Part shown: positions 23,663 to 34,955 of the stretch, one piece after another
How the letters are laid out: the number at the start of each line of letters is the position of its first letter
How positions within the stretch are numbered: position 1 is the first letter of the stretch
Source of the DNA: Panorpa germanica
Lineage: Eukaryota; Arthropoda; Insecta; Mecoptera; Panorpidae
Assembly (NCBI GenBank): GCA_963678705.1
Contig: OY783208.1
Span: forward strand, 6,944,001-7,008,000
Direction of reading: 5' to 3'
Length of the DNA stretch: 64,000 bases
Made by a program: the position numbers and the translations under genes
The notes under the pieces: model-generated
The model's input: the letters and a program-made list of their open reading frames with translations, nothing else
What the model was told of the DNA's origin: nothing
The model's database searches: none

Positions 23663-23960
23663 CTAGCTGACCCGGCGAACTTCGTACCGCCTAACAGTCA
23701 ATGAATGTCGTGTTACCTTTTAGCTGAACTAATTTAGGTTTTGATGAACGTAATACAATGATACAAAATAATATTTATTAATATAGATAGAAACATAAAA
23801 GTATTTTATTATGATGAATGATGATGAAAACATACAGAATGAGAATAAAAATTAAAAAAATAATAATAATTAAGTAATTCAAACTCATGTCAGAAAAAAA
23901 TGATTGAAAACTATGTTGTGCAGATTGGAATACACTCGGATTAATTCATTAATGGGATTT

Positions 23961-24655
23961 TCATTCAAGCACCTTGTGGTAAACGACATTCTTTGTTTTT
24001 TGGTCAGGCGCAAGAACAAATAAAGCGGATGGTTTGCCGACACGTGAGCATGCCACGTACAATTGACCATGAGAAAAACATGCATTTTCTAGATTGAGGC
24101 CACAAATAGTCAAGGATTGGCCCTGTGATTTGTTAATCGTCATGGCGAAGGCAAGACGAATCGGGAATTGAATTCGTTTAAACTCAAATGGCATATCCGT
24201 TGGGATCATCGGAATCCTTGGAATAAGAACTTCCTCATCTTTAAATTTTCCTTTAAGTATCGACGCGTGAATCACATTGCTCATCAGTTTTTTTATCACC
24301 AAACGCGTTCCATTGCACAGTTTTGGTTGGTTTAAATTTCTAAGCATGATGACTACCGAGCCAACTTTAAGTTTTAAATTGTGCGGTGGTAAACCAGGCA
24401 CATCCAAGGAGTTTAAAAATTCACTTAAATAATTAGTGGCTTCTTCTTCGTTTGTTACACAGTCGAAAGATTTGAATGAATACAGAGTACCTACGATTTG
24501 ATTTTGAATTATAAAATTGAGGTCATCTACATCTTTATTTTTAGCGGCCAAAATTGCTCGCTCACTTAACCATTTAGTATTTTTGTGGTTAGCAATGATA
24601 TCCGGGAATACTTTGTTGATAAGCTCGTCTTTTGATGATACAAAATTGCAAACAT
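23961..24655 (-). pseudogene. Helitron helicase, C-terminal fragment (Pif1-like)
   Basis: The frame is open from about 24655 (SSKDELINKVFPDII) to the stop near 23961. Recognisable helicase segments are VGSVVIMLRNLNQPKLCNGT, RIQFPIRLAFAMTINKSQGQ (the motif-V-like region) and HGQLYVACSRVGKPSALFV (motif VI). These are typical of Helitron helicases, which unwind DNA during rolling-circle transposition. No ATG starts the frame; Walker A and B motifs are absent, removed by the internal deletion. It is a non-functional remnant. Confidence 0.85.
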
Positions 24656-24739
24656 TTTAAGAAAATGAAATCAAACCGCTCGATTTGTCAACAGGAACAC
24701 GGCCATTACCGATAGTCAGCAATTGCTTCGAGAAATCAT

Positions 24740-25773
24740 CAGCAGATAGATCGTTGAACAATGCAACTCTCATATTTACAGACAGTTGAAGTTTCTTGAA
24801 GTCTTGAACAGCCTGACCAATGCATGATGTTCATGAAGCATTTGCTGCAGATCTTGAAGAATTGCTCTTTTCGTAGCTGTGTTGATCCCTTAAAGCCGGT
24901 CAAGTTGTTTTTCCATATTGCCCATGAAGTATATTTGCAAGAATTTATGCTGTGCATCTTCTATAGGTTGCAATGATCCAATGCGATGGCAAATCTGGCC
25001 TTGAATCTGTAAAGTCAATGCCATAGTTATAGTTAGATTAACAAACACTTTTTTTACAAACACTTTTTTTTTCAAATAATAACATGCCAAATACAGAAAT
25101 CTAACAAACTACATTCCAGATTTTTTTTACTATCATAGAAAATATAGTTTTTAACGTAAATTACCTTAAATGTCGGATTATATCCGTGTTCTTCGATAAT
25201 TTCCGCCCCAAATGAAGTCATTTGGAAACAGACATTGTATTTTTGAGTGTTCGCTAGAATATGTCGTGATTCTAGCGTTTCGCCATAAAGCAGGGAGCAC
25301 AATGGCTCTGGTGGCGGGACCAATGATGGCAATTTCACTTTACCACTAAGGCAGCACAAACCAGGCGTTTCACCAGCAAACCTCAATGCTAAACAATGCT
25401 GGCAAACAATGTCCATTGGACCAATGCAAACTAAACGATGCAAGCTGTAGTCGATGGTGCAATCATATAGAAACGCTGCTCGATTCAAATCAATACTTGA
25501 ACCATTTCTTCTTACACTTCGAAGATTATTCCTCTGTTCATCTGTACGATAAGCTCGACGATTTCTCGTTTCTAACCTAGCCGTTTCACGGGCTACCTCT
25601 CTTTGCTCTTGTGTTTGAGAAGCACGAATTAAGGCCCTTCTTTGCTCCATACTAACGCGGTGCTCTTCTCGTGCAATTTCTCGTTCTTCATCAGATAATT
25701 GACTCGCGATATTCCGTTGCATAAATGCATTACGGCTTCGCTAGGAAAGATTAGATCTTCTAGGACGCGGCAT
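24740..25773 (-). pseudogene. Helitron N-terminal region (Helitron_like_N), broken
   Basis: An ATG at 25773 begins MPRPRRSNLS, then an in-frame TAG (25743-25741), then RSRNAFMQRNIASQLSDEER and a basic, repeated RE/QR-rich region. Landmarks follow: IGPMDIVCQHCLALRF, GLCCLSGKVKLP, and ESRHILANTQKYN. After about 25072 the sequence continues in other frames as FKIQGQICHRIGSLQP and QKFLQIYFMGN-like segments, showing frameshifts. The Rep catalytic histidine and tyrosine motifs are not found. This is the usual start of Helitron RepHel proteins. Confidence 0.8.
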
Positions 25774-26413
25774 AGTTATTAATATTAATACTGAATGTGC
25801 ACTCGCATAAAACCACAAAAAACCACTTTCGAGACATAGACAATAGCTCAAAGAGTATATAAGCACTATATATGAATAGCTTATCAAAAAAAATTATAGT
25901 TATAGATAACCTATAAAAAGACATTTACACTTTTGTTAACCTGTACAATAAATCTTAGGTATTATTTTCTGAAATTAAAAATTAAATAATTAATAAATAA
26001 TCTACACAAATTAATGTCTAAAACAAACAAATATAACAGTACCTGAACTTTCGAGACATTTTACAAAAAATAAATTTCTGAACGCACAAATGAATAGTTG
26101 TTACAACATGTTGTCATGACAACAAATGTTTGACATGAAATAAACAAATCAGCATTTATTGAAATGATTAACTATCGAGTTTTCATTGTCGAGTTTTTTA
26201 AATTTCGAATTTTCATTATTTTTAAGATGTATTATGCTATTGTAAGTGTTGTAACAAACCCGTCTTTGTTTTATATATTTTTATTGTTTTTAAGATGTAT
26301 TATGCTATTCGGGGCGAAGACAAATCCAACGAACCAATAACCATGAATATTGGTTCAGCAGATCTCGAGTTATAAGTGTTGCAACAAACCCGTCTTTCTT
26401 TTATATATTAAGA

Positions 26414-27829
26414 TGTTTTTATGTAAAATACTAGTGTTTCGCTGCTATTTGACTTAAAGTAAAATAAAAAAATTGTTATTAAGTAATTAATAACAAAAAG
26501 GTCCTTCGAGAAGTTTGGGCGCAATCTATAGCTATCAAAGGAGTTAGATGCAATCAATCAATCCGAGAATTGGAAACCGTCAACATCGCAGATAAGCAAA
26601 CCTCAAGCTTATATAGATCCATAGGTCCAAACTCAACCAAAACTCTTGCCTAAAATGTAAAGCCAACTGCTCCAGCTTGGAAGAAATTGACACTTTTTTT
26701 CCAACCAAATATTCAATATTAAATCTTCGCCCAACTTTGAGTGACTGTACTGAAATAAAAGTACTATGCGAGTTTGTCAAGTAACACTAAAAGTTGGCGC
26801 ATTTAGTAAGGATTCCAAAATGGTATGACACTTGCTAGAATATTTCTTAAATTTTGAACAACTTCTTCTTTTGCAAAGTAACCCAGATTTGAACCAATTT
26901 TTCTTACTAACTTAGGTTACATTTTAGGTTACTTAAAGTAAAATATGTACCTTTATTTTTAAATTTATTAATTTCATATATAATATAATTTAGATATACT
27001 TTTTTGCTTTTTTGATGAAGGAACAAAATTGCAAAATTTATTATTCCTTTTTCAAAATATTTAATTTGAATTTAAATTGAATTAATATAAATTTGATATT
27101 AATTATAGGTAATTTTTAATTTATTAAACTATTATATGCATAAAAAATCATTTTAACAAGCAAAAAGCAGTTTAATAGGGAATTGAAAAATTCATTTTCA
27201 AAGATACAGTCCCAATATTTGCTCGTCCCTCATGTACTTCGTATTTTGCATTTCGTATTACCGAGAGATAAACTTTTTGCATTGACGGTACGTCCTGTCC
27301 CTCCTTAAACAGTAATATTATATAAGAATTCGAGATTATTTGTTTTTCTTTTAATCCGTAGAAAACGAGGGCTAATTTTTAGATATGGCTCACATAATAT
27401 AAAAGTTTTAATCCCTTGAAAGTTTACCTCGTTAAATAAGTTGCATATTTTTCAGGGGTTTTATAAAAACTACATAAATTGAACATGTGTACACATTTTA
27501 TTATTATCTACCATCAAATATTACATACATTCATACAAATTATTATTTTGGAACACTAAGTCAAGTATTACGTAAAGCACTTGATAGAGATATAGATATT
27601 TAAAGTTTTAAATGTTTGTTTTGTCGATTACTTTTTAACCCAACTTTGCCGTCAATCGATTTGTAGACTACAAATAACTCGATTTTATTTACGTTTGCTC
27701 ACAACATTCATAATATCAAAACTTTATGTGTTGCACGTGACAGCTGTAACTAGTAACTCATCAGCTTCTCTAATTCCCGACATAAAAGGGCCTACCGTAG
27801 CGAATTGAGAAATTGTTTCATTAATTTTA
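26414..27829. other. Intergenic, no gene recognised
   Basis: AT-rich sequence with short ORFs lacking protein-like features. About 27690-27760 (TGTGTTGCACGTGACAGCTG) is similar to 29660-29710 (TGTGTTGCACGTGAAAACTG), a small local repeat on either side of the rearranged block-A copy. Confidence 0.4.
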
Positions 27830-28450
27830 AGAAATTCAATTAATTTCAAATTAAACATTTATTTCGCAAATTTAAATTACGTAAGTCCTAACTTTTGATA
27901 AATTTTAGTCATGTAAGTAGAAGTGGAGTGAGAGGGGGGTCATGAGGTTGTCCGCATCCGGATCCTCTGTAAGGCAGACCGGGCCTACGTAGGAACCAGC
28001 GCAGCGTGTTGGTTAAGGCTGTTCTCACACTGGAACTGTCTACTAGTGATGCCAACCTTTTTAGTAACAAGAATTAGAGTTGTTTCGCAATAACACACTT
28101 TATCAAATAAATGCGACTGCATAACTCGGACGCTGCAAGTCTTTTGAACCAGTGTGAGAGAACCCTTACACGTTAGCTGCGTATTGGCAGTTTGTGTTCG
28201 TTGTTCGATGGACGCACGGAGCGGATCTGATGCCGCATTTCCGTTTTGATTAAAAATGATTCAAATCGGACTGTGAAATCATATTTTAAAGTTGGGTTTT
28301 TTACATTTTTATGAAAATAAATCGATCGTGTAGTTCATTAGTGACACAACTCAAAATATTAATTTTGAAAGAACGACGAAATAAATATTCGACTTGTCTG
28401 AGTATTGAAAGGTGCAATTTTACATATAACTGTTTTACATTAACTTAAAT
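27830..28450. repeat. Interspersed repeat (unit R), copy 2
   Basis: Matches 17690-18310 through TCATGAGGTTGTCCGCATCC, GGCAGACCGGGCCTA, GGACGCACGGAGCGGATCTG and GTCTGAGTATTGAAA, with scattered substitutions and small indels. It is more diverged from copy 1 than A is from B. Confidence 0.75.
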
Positions 28451-28524
28451 TTTAATTTTAGAGTTGTCTCAGTAAAGAACTCGACAATCGATAAAAATAA
28501 ATAAAAAATTAACGTATGCGACTT

Positions 28525-29670
28525 TTTAATGCTCTGAATTATTGAATAATTTTCGGGTGGTCGCTGAAACCTTAGATTCAAAATGGACTGTCTGATTTGT
28601 TAACTTGAAAGAGAAATATAATATTTCTTGTTATTACGAGTGATTTGTTGTTTTATACTAAAACGATGATTCTACTAACTATATCTATTGTATTGCAACG
28701 ATAGGTTGGAACTAGGTAATAATGATACATACTAGGTTCTACGACAACGATGGGTTCTACTAACTATATCCACTGTAAATAAGTTTGCTAGTACGAGGTT
28801 ATATTGAATATATTTAATACACATCTGTGGCTATGTTAATGATGGAATAATTCTAATTACCAAACGTAAACTACTAATTACTATAGCGAAGTGTTTTGCT
28901 TTAAACCATTTGGGCGGTAACAATATTTGAAATAGCGGAATGCTTTTTACTAGAAACAACTAGGCAGCGGTTTGATTGTAATAACTATTTGTATTAGGTA
29001 TAACTTTATTTGTCGTATTTTATATTTATTATATTATTAGCATATGGTGGTTTGCAGATTGTTACGAGTTTGTACGGAAATTGTAATTTTATAATGTTTA
29101 AATAATAATATCACCCTGTAGTTACTTAATATTAATTATATTTTTAAATGATTATTTTCTTAGACATTAGCAGCATATGTTATATTTATTGAAGTTAAAA
29201 TTATTTCTTTAAGACTTTATACTTAGAAGTAATTTGTAGATAACGGTAGTTGTTACGACAGACTCACATTACTCACTTATTAACTAAATTAAACACACGG
29301 GCAACGCCGGGTAATACAATCAAAACACGATGATAAGTCCCTACTATCAGACTTCTAAAACTCATGTCACAACTTCAGTATTTTTCTTTGGTCATTTCTT
29401 ATAATTTTTTCTTTTGTTTTTTAATTCTCAATCTCAAACCAAACCCTTCAATAATTCAATAAATACTCAACATCCAACATCAATCAACAAACAACAACGA
29501 AATCCAAATTGTCAAATTAATAGAATTATTTATTTACGAACAAAATTTTGAACACGGAGAACTTGTATACAAAATGAATCATATTTTATGTGTGAGAGCT
29601 AATTGTGAAACATAAAATTGTATTGAATTGTGAGAGTTAAACTTAATTTTATTATTATCAAAATTTCATG
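28525..29670 (-). repeat. Inverted copy of block-A/B sequence (14895-16040)
   Basis: Reads as the reverse complement of 14895-16040 in A and about 46015-47170 in B. Landmarks: TTATTGAATAATTTTCGGGT, ATAGGTTGGAACTAGGTAAT and ACCAAACGTAAACTACTAAT. In A this segment and unit R are in the opposite relative order and orientation, so this place is an older rearranged duplicate. Its right side contains CGGGCAACGCCGGGTAATAC, a sequence style seen at the ends of some insect repeats. No coding content. Confidence 0.8.
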
Positions 29671-29767
29671 TGTTGCACGTGAAAACTGTAAGGAGTAACT
29701 TACGTTTGACTAGCTCTTTTATACGTTTCTTTTGCACCCTGTTGTATAAACGCGATGGCAATGCACA

Positions 29768-30443
29768 AGTTAATTTATACTTTCTGGGAGCCGAAAGTAT
29801 TTAACTTATTTATATTTGGTAGTAATTTACTTATTAGTTCATACGTCGTAGTTGATGTAAATAAAAAATTATTTACGTTTATTTATTTATATTTTATTTA
29901 ATAAAATTCTAATGCTAAGTTACACTTGTTGGTTTTTTGATTATTATTTATTTTAGTTTTGATTTCTTTCTTTTGCAATTTATACTTTTGCTTTTGTATT
30001 TTGTTCTTTTGCTTTTGTTTCTTAAATCTAATTGGCAATGTCAATAGTATGCAATAAAAATTGACTATTGCTGAATCAAAATAACACGTACTGCTATAGT
30101 GGTGTTATTCTAGAGATTGACTGGAATGGTCTCAAACAAATGTATTTATGCTGGCTTTTTGTTTAGGTAAGCATTTTTTAGATAAGTCACAACGGTCGCC
30201 AGGATGTTTATATTTCTGAGAACCACTTAAGGTTTTAATTTATAATTATTTTTAATGGTCTTATTTTGTTTATGTTCAAATTCAAATACGTTAAAAGTTA
30301 TTTGTTATTTGAGTCAACATAATATTAGAGTTATTTAATATTTTAATTCACCATTCATAGTAGATGTAAATAATGAGTTCATTTCCTATATACTAAGTAA
30401 ATATAACAAAAGATATAATGTATTACGTAATCATATGTTAACT
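29768..30443 (-). repeat. Gypsy element LTR (3' copy in element sense)
   Basis: 676 bp, starting AGTTAATTTATACTTTCTGG and ending CATATGTTAACT. It is nearly identical to 38071-38745; visible differences include TTAATTTATAC versus TTAATGTATAC and one A in a CCGAAAG run. Confidence 0.9.
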
Positions 30444-31194
30444 TCTCCACCCTTAGAATGAAAATCGTATTTTAATTTATTGGAATTGATTTTCTTCCTA
30501 ATTTATTGGCTGAGTTTAGTTTATTAATAATTGTAAATTTTTTTTTTTCTTATTTTTTAACATATTATAATGCTTATAGCTATAATTAAACATAGTACAA
30601 TAATAGTTAGTATTTTTATAATAGTTTTATATTTCTATGTTAGATTCTTTTCGAGATGTTAATTCATGATATTGTTTTTTTTTTTTTTTTTTTTTTTGAA
30701 TATCATTGAATTTGTCTAGTTTGATGGTAAATTCTAGATTTTTTAAAATTCGTTGTTCTGTAAATAGTTCTCATTAGACAATAATAAATATTTCTTAGAA
30801 AGGATTATTGTTTGATGAAAGGAAAGGTGTTTTGCAAGTTTGATATAGGATATCTTTTATTTAAATAGGATTTGTTGTTAAATCGTAGATTCATTATCCT
30901 CTGTAATAGTAAGATTTGTTTTAGTTTTTTCTAAGTCTCTATAGACATATTCGAGATTTGTGATTTGTTTGTAGCTGTATTTTATCATGCAATATTTTCA
31001 TATTACTATGGTAATCCTTTATTTTGTCTTGAACAATTTCAGTGTTCATATTTAGATATTTGACCAAATATATTTCTTCGATGTTGACTGCCATACAATG
31101 CTTCCATAGGAGTTAGTTCCGTTACAGAATGAATTGTATTGTTATAGGCTATAATACAAATCAACATTATTTTAGTAGGATCTTCTTTACTTTG
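30444..31194 (-). pseudogene. Gypsy pol 3' end (integrase C-terminal side), decayed
   Basis: From the nested-element junction the minus strand reads on from the integrase as IAYNNTIHSVTELTPMEALY, a typical integrase core tail, then QHRRNIFGQISKYEH and, after stops and frameshifts, IVQDKIKDYHSNMKILHDKI. The join to the part at 34956-35323 restores the frame across the BEL insertion when one CTTTG copy is counted. The sequence beyond about 30900 is AT-rich with a 24-T run near 30676. No env-like gene is recognised. Confidence 0.7.
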
Positions 31195-31545
31195 TGTTTT
31201 GTTGTAGAAGTTTAATTTGATAAAAAATACCTTCGCTGAACTTGGTAGATTAGGATTTTAGTAAAAAGTACCTTGGTTTTATTTTTTAATGCTTTTATAA
31301 TACACGCACAATTGAATACATATAACAATACAATATAATTGATTCAATTTGCCCTTGTTGCTGGCTTGAGAGCTGTTAATAGAGTGAATTAAAAACCAAA
31401 GGAACAAATCGAAATTACATTAAATAACAAAGAATATAATATTAGCACAAAAGAAATGAACAAATAATCAAAATAGTATAATATCTCTTTTAAACTAAAA
31501 AATACAAAAAATACATTACATTAAAAAGGGGATTTTGCTTTACCA
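31195..31545 (-). repeat. BEL element LTR (3' copy in element sense)
   Basis: 351 bp, bounded by TG...CA on the plus strand. It has 13 extra bases (around TATAATATCTCTTTT, about 31478-31492) relative to the other LTR. In element sense it is preceded by CCCGGGAGGTA, a short purine-rich tract suitable for plus-strand priming. Confidence 0.9.
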
Positions 31546-31681
31546 TACCTCCCGGGTTGGAATTCCATGGGAATTTCTAAATTTCTTAATATCCATGTTA
31601 AGGTAAATTACAAAAATGCTCCCTTAATTTGAGATGAGAAAGTCTGGACGGCTGCAACACACTGCTGTTGATCTGGTCCAG

Positions 31682-33175
31682 TCAAGATTTTCGTATACAA
31701 CATACGCTGCAATTAAGTGGTGATGAATCTTCTTTTATCAATCCTTGCCAATTAAACGTCGTTTGAAGCTTCGTAGAAGTTTTTAGTCTAGCTCTGGGTG
31801 GACGACTTTTGACTGAAGTATTATGTAGATCATAATTAAGGCGAGGCGGCTGGATCATATCTCTAGTACTTAAATAAAGATCCTGGGCAATGGTTATTAA
31901 AAGTTCAATAGAATAGTGACCTGGGTATATAGGTTGGAAATTGGAAAGACTTTTGGACATAGTACAAAAAGGTTTGGAATGTAAATAAATTTTCATTTGT
32001 ACTAAAATAGTACATGCACCATTGTATGGGGTATTGGAAACTCTTAAAAACGTTTTAGGTGATCTCGTAGTGAGGAAAAGTATTAAGTTTTCGCATAGTG
32101 GAAATAACACTGGAGGGCGTGTATGAAATAATTTTTTATATTTTGAATTCTTAATCATTTTGGTTAACGCATGATCAGAAGCTAAAACCATAGGGTGTTT
32201 TACATTAAAATTAAAATGTGAATACTTTAATGTTTCACCAATACGCATAAAGTATGAGATATTTTTATTGTGGGGGCTAAACGACGAATTAAATATATTT
32301 AGTTTTGATTTAGCTTTGGCTAAATCGCTGATATGGTTTTTTAATATTTTAACTTTGTCAGATATAAATAGATTATTGAAGTTGTAATCTACAAAAATTG
32401 ATTTAGACAAAATAGGTTTTTTAAGGTCATTCGTAAGTATTGGGGATTCGCTTAATATTGGTGAAGGTTCCTTGAATGGTATGGTAAAGATTTTTAGGTT
32501 TTTGTTTGATTCTACGGTTGTGACTGGGGTGGATTGCAAATATGAGGATTGTAAATGATAAGGGATGACTGGAGGCTTCTTATCATATTTATTTAATAGA
32601 AGTTGCCACGCTGTGTTATAATTTTCGGGCAGTACTTCTAAAGACGTGATAATGTCTAGGGCATCATCCGTTAATAAATCTATTAGGTGAGAAAATTTAA
32701 TGGCACAGTCATAGCTTTCTTTGGAATGTACCAATTTAGTAAACAAAGATTTGAATTGCGGCCATTCGGCAATATCTCCACTAAAGATTTTAATGTTAGT
32801 TTGGAATAAATTGTCTAAATTATTTTGTCCACCACAAATTGATAAATTAATTTCTTCATTGGATTCTTCTGAATACTCAATAGCTTCGCTCATTAACGCC
32901 ATAAGTTTAATATATTTTATTATAAACTCTTTGACCTCAGCATCTATCTGACTTATTTCTGGGTCGTCTTCAGAATTGTATAAGAATTGTCTGTCTAAGG
33001 CGATTTCTTCAAATTGAGCTAAGAGCGGAGTGACTAAGGAATGTCGGAATTTGACTTCATTTAACTGATATGTGGTTGGATCATATGAAATAATTGACTG
33101 AGATTGCTGAATATAAATGTCTAGTTTCTTCATTAAGGATGCGCTTTGAAATTTCAATCTCTTAGCCAGTGACAT
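31682..33175 (-). CDS. BEL/Pao Gag fused to the C-terminal part of Pol (internal deletion product)
   Basis: An open frame of about 497 residues from the ATG at 33175 (MSLAKRLKFQSASLMKKLD); an in-frame TTG at 33193 is disregarded. Roughly residues 1-210 are BEL/Pao Gag of the DUF1759 type, with FSGDIAEWPQFKSLFTKLVH and LPENYNTAWQLLLNKYDKKP. After a lysine/serine-rich linker comes the region before and around the integrase zinc-binding domain: KHPMVLASDHALTKMI and YKKLFHTRPPVLFPLC. The end resembles the Pao C-terminal domain (LSTRDMIQPPRLNY). Protease, reverse transcriptase, RNase H and the catalytic integrase core are missing. That the frame remains open across the junction is notable. Parts after the zinc-binding region look frameshifted relative to the family. 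Confidence 0.75.
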   Translation of the reverse strand: MSLAKRLKFQSASLMKKLDIYIQQSQSIISYDPTTYQLNEVKFRHSLVTPLLAQFEEIALDRQFLYNSEDDPEISQIDAEVKEFIIKYIKLMALMSEAIEYSEESNEEINLSICGGQNNLDNLFQTNIKIFSGDIAEWPQFKSLFTKLVHSKESYDCAIKFSHLIDLLTDDALDIITSLEVLPENYNTAWQLLLNKYDKKPPVIPYHLQSSYLQSTPVTTVESNKNLKIFTIPFKEPSPILSESPILTNDLKKPILSKSIFVDYNFNNLFISDKVKILKNHISDLAKAKSKLNIFNSSFSPHNKNISYFMRIGETLKYSHFNFNVKHPMVLASDHALTKMIKNSKYKKLFHTRPPVLFPLCENLILFLTTRSPKTFLRVSNTPYNGACTILVQMKIYLHSKPFCTMSKSLSNFQPIYPGHYSIELLITIAQDLYLSTRDMIQPPRLNYDLHNTSVKSRPPRARLKTSTKLQTTFNWQGLIKEDSSPLNCSVCCIRKS

Positions 33176-33619
33176 TGTAAAACGGGTAAACAATAAATTA
33201 TCTTAAACAAACTATTGTAAAATATGGAAATAAAATTTGAAAGATAATTTTATAATTTGCTACAATGGAAATATTCAAAACGAATAATAATTTGTACAAA
33301 AGATATGAAAACAAATAGCGCTGAAATGAAGGAAACAACAATTCTTTACAAACAGAAATTTAAACAAAAGATTGAATATAAATTCCAAATAAAACGTTGC
33401 ATGAAGGTCACATAAACTATGATGGTTGTATCTGAATTAGAAACTAGTAATTTTATAATCAACAATAAATCTAATTATCAAAATGAATATTATTTTCGGC
33501 AATAATAATAATTGAAGGTGCTGTAATGACTGTGAATTATTTATGACAATTTGCTTAATAATTAAAGGTACAAATTCGATCAGGAGGGAACTGTTATTTG
33601 GCAATAATAAATGTCTGCA

Positions 33620-34330
33620 TGGATTGGTTTTTGAAAAGGGTTTCAAAACCATGTGCAATTTTAAATAAGGAAATTTTTGACAACGCTTTTCCAATATAAA
33701 ATAAACGTGACCTTTGGTCTGGTTGCGGAGATTGAATTAATTATAAATTGTTCATAGATTCTAGGTACGACCTTATATCTATTTTCACAATTTTAAATAC
33801 TTAAGGATTGGTTTGATAGGCTTTCGAAACCAACGGTAATTTAGTAACGTAATTTTTGACAAAATGTTTGCCAAATTAAAATAATGTGACCAATTTTGGT
33901 CTGGCCATGGGGATTGATTATTTTTAGAATTTATAATGGATTAATCGTATGACTTTGGATCTATTTTAACATTAGGATAAATACTTGTGGATTGATTTGA
34001 TAGGCGTTCAAACCAACGGTAAAGGAAAATTTTGACAAAATGTTTGTCAAGTTAAAATAATGTGACCAATTTGGTCTGGCCACATGGGTTGATTATTTAT
34101 AAATTGCTCATAGATTCTAGGTACGACCTTATATCTATTTGCACAATTATAAATACTTAGGGATTGGTTTGATAGGGGTTCAAAACCAACGGAAATTATA
34201 CAATATGGAAATTCTTGACAAATCGTTTGTCAAGAAAAAATAGGTGTGATCAATTTGGTCTGGTCACAATGGTTGACTCATCATAACGAATACGTACGAC
34301 GTAAAACTCATCAAAACCAATTAATGGAAA
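33620..34330. repeat. Tandem repeat in the BEL element leader, about four units of 172-184 bp
   Basis: The word GGATTGGTTTGATAGG or a close variant recurs at about 33621, 33805, 33989 and 34161. Each unit then has a self-complementary segment around TTGACAAAATGTTTGTCAA and a TAATGTGACCAATTTGGTCT segment. Units are diverged, with no open frame. It lies between primer site and gag, so it is part of the RNA leader. Confidence 0.8.
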
Positions 34331-34598
34331 ATTCCAAAACAACATAAATGGTACAATTTATAAGGATAAAGTGATATGGAATAAATATAAGGGAAGCATA
34401 TAAAGGAAAATTCCAGGTCACTTACTTATTTGAACGCTCGATCCATGATGAGACTTCCTCGTGGTGATAGTAGAACGCTGGATGCGGATGTAAGGCCACG
34501 ATGTAGCTTGCTTGTATGGATGATGTTTTCCAAATTCTTGAAGATAATTTTCTTTCGAATAACTCAGTGGAAATTCTCCGTTTGTAAGACGTTGAATT

Positions 34599-34617
34599 AA
34601 TCCGGCTTGAAGGACCA
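34599..34617 (-). other. Primer-binding site of the BEL element (tRNA-Tyr-like)
   Basis: Directly inside the 5' LTR the minus strand reads TGGTCCTTCAAGCCGGATT, which matches the complement of a eukaryotic tRNA-Tyr 3' end (CCGGCTCGAAGGACCA) with one mismatch. The tRNA sequence is from memory. Confidence 0.65.
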
Positions 34618-34955
34618 TGTTTTGTTGTAGAAGTTTAATTTGATAAAAAATACCTTCGCTGAACTTGGTAGATTAGGATTTTAGTAAAAAGTACCTTGGT
34701 TTTATTTTTTAATGCTTTTATAATACACGCACAATTGAATACATATAACAATACAATATAATTGATTCAATTTGCCCTTGTTGCTGGCTTGAGAGCTGTT
34801 AATAGAGTGAATTAAAAACCAAAGGAACAAATCGAAATTACATTAAATAACAAAGAATATAATATTAGCACAAAAGAAATGAACAAATAATCAAAATACT
34901 AAAACTAAAAAATACAAAAAATACATTACATTAAAAAGGGGATTTTGCTTTACCA
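34618..34955 (-). repeat. BEL element LTR (5' copy in element sense)
   Basis: 338 bp, same ends as the copy at 31195-31545 and nearly identical apart from the 13-bp indel. Confidence 0.9.

Larger units (their letters stand above)
23663..26413 (-). mobile_element. Helitron, internally deleted
   Basis: On the minus strand the element begins with TC (complement of GA at 26412-26413, then TTAATATATAAAAGAAAGA) and ends CCGGGTCAGCTAG, the CTRR-type Helitron 3' end (CTAG at 23663-23666). Just before that end lies a short GC-rich inverted repeat, GGCG...CGCC. It sits between A (23662) and T (26414), the A/T target expected for Helitrons, and has no target duplication. It encodes a Helitron-like N-terminal domain and the C-terminal part of a Pif1-type helicase; the Rep nuclease and the start of the helicase are missing. 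A second copy of the 5'-terminal sequence lies just inside (about 26245-26290). Confidence 0.8.
31195..34955 (-). mobile_element. Nested BEL/Pao LTR retrotransposon, deletion derivative
   Basis: The 3,761-bp element has LTRs at 31195-31545 and 34618-34955 (TGTTTTGTTG...GCTTTACCA on the plus strand). A 5-bp target duplication CTTTG lies at 31190-31194 and 34956-34960, inside the integrase of the outer Gypsy element. The LTRs differ mainly by a 13-bp indel. A primer site matching tRNA-Tyr, a leader with about 180-bp tandem repeats, and a single gag-integrase fusion ORF lie between them. Reverse transcriptase and protease are absent, so its movement must have depended on proteins from another copy, or the deletion came after insertion. 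Confidence 0.9.

Noticed and set aside
30676..30700. Run of about 24 T as a possible poly(A) tail of an inverted retroposon
   Set aside because: No retroposon body or target duplication next to it; it lies in the AT-rich end of the Gypsy element.
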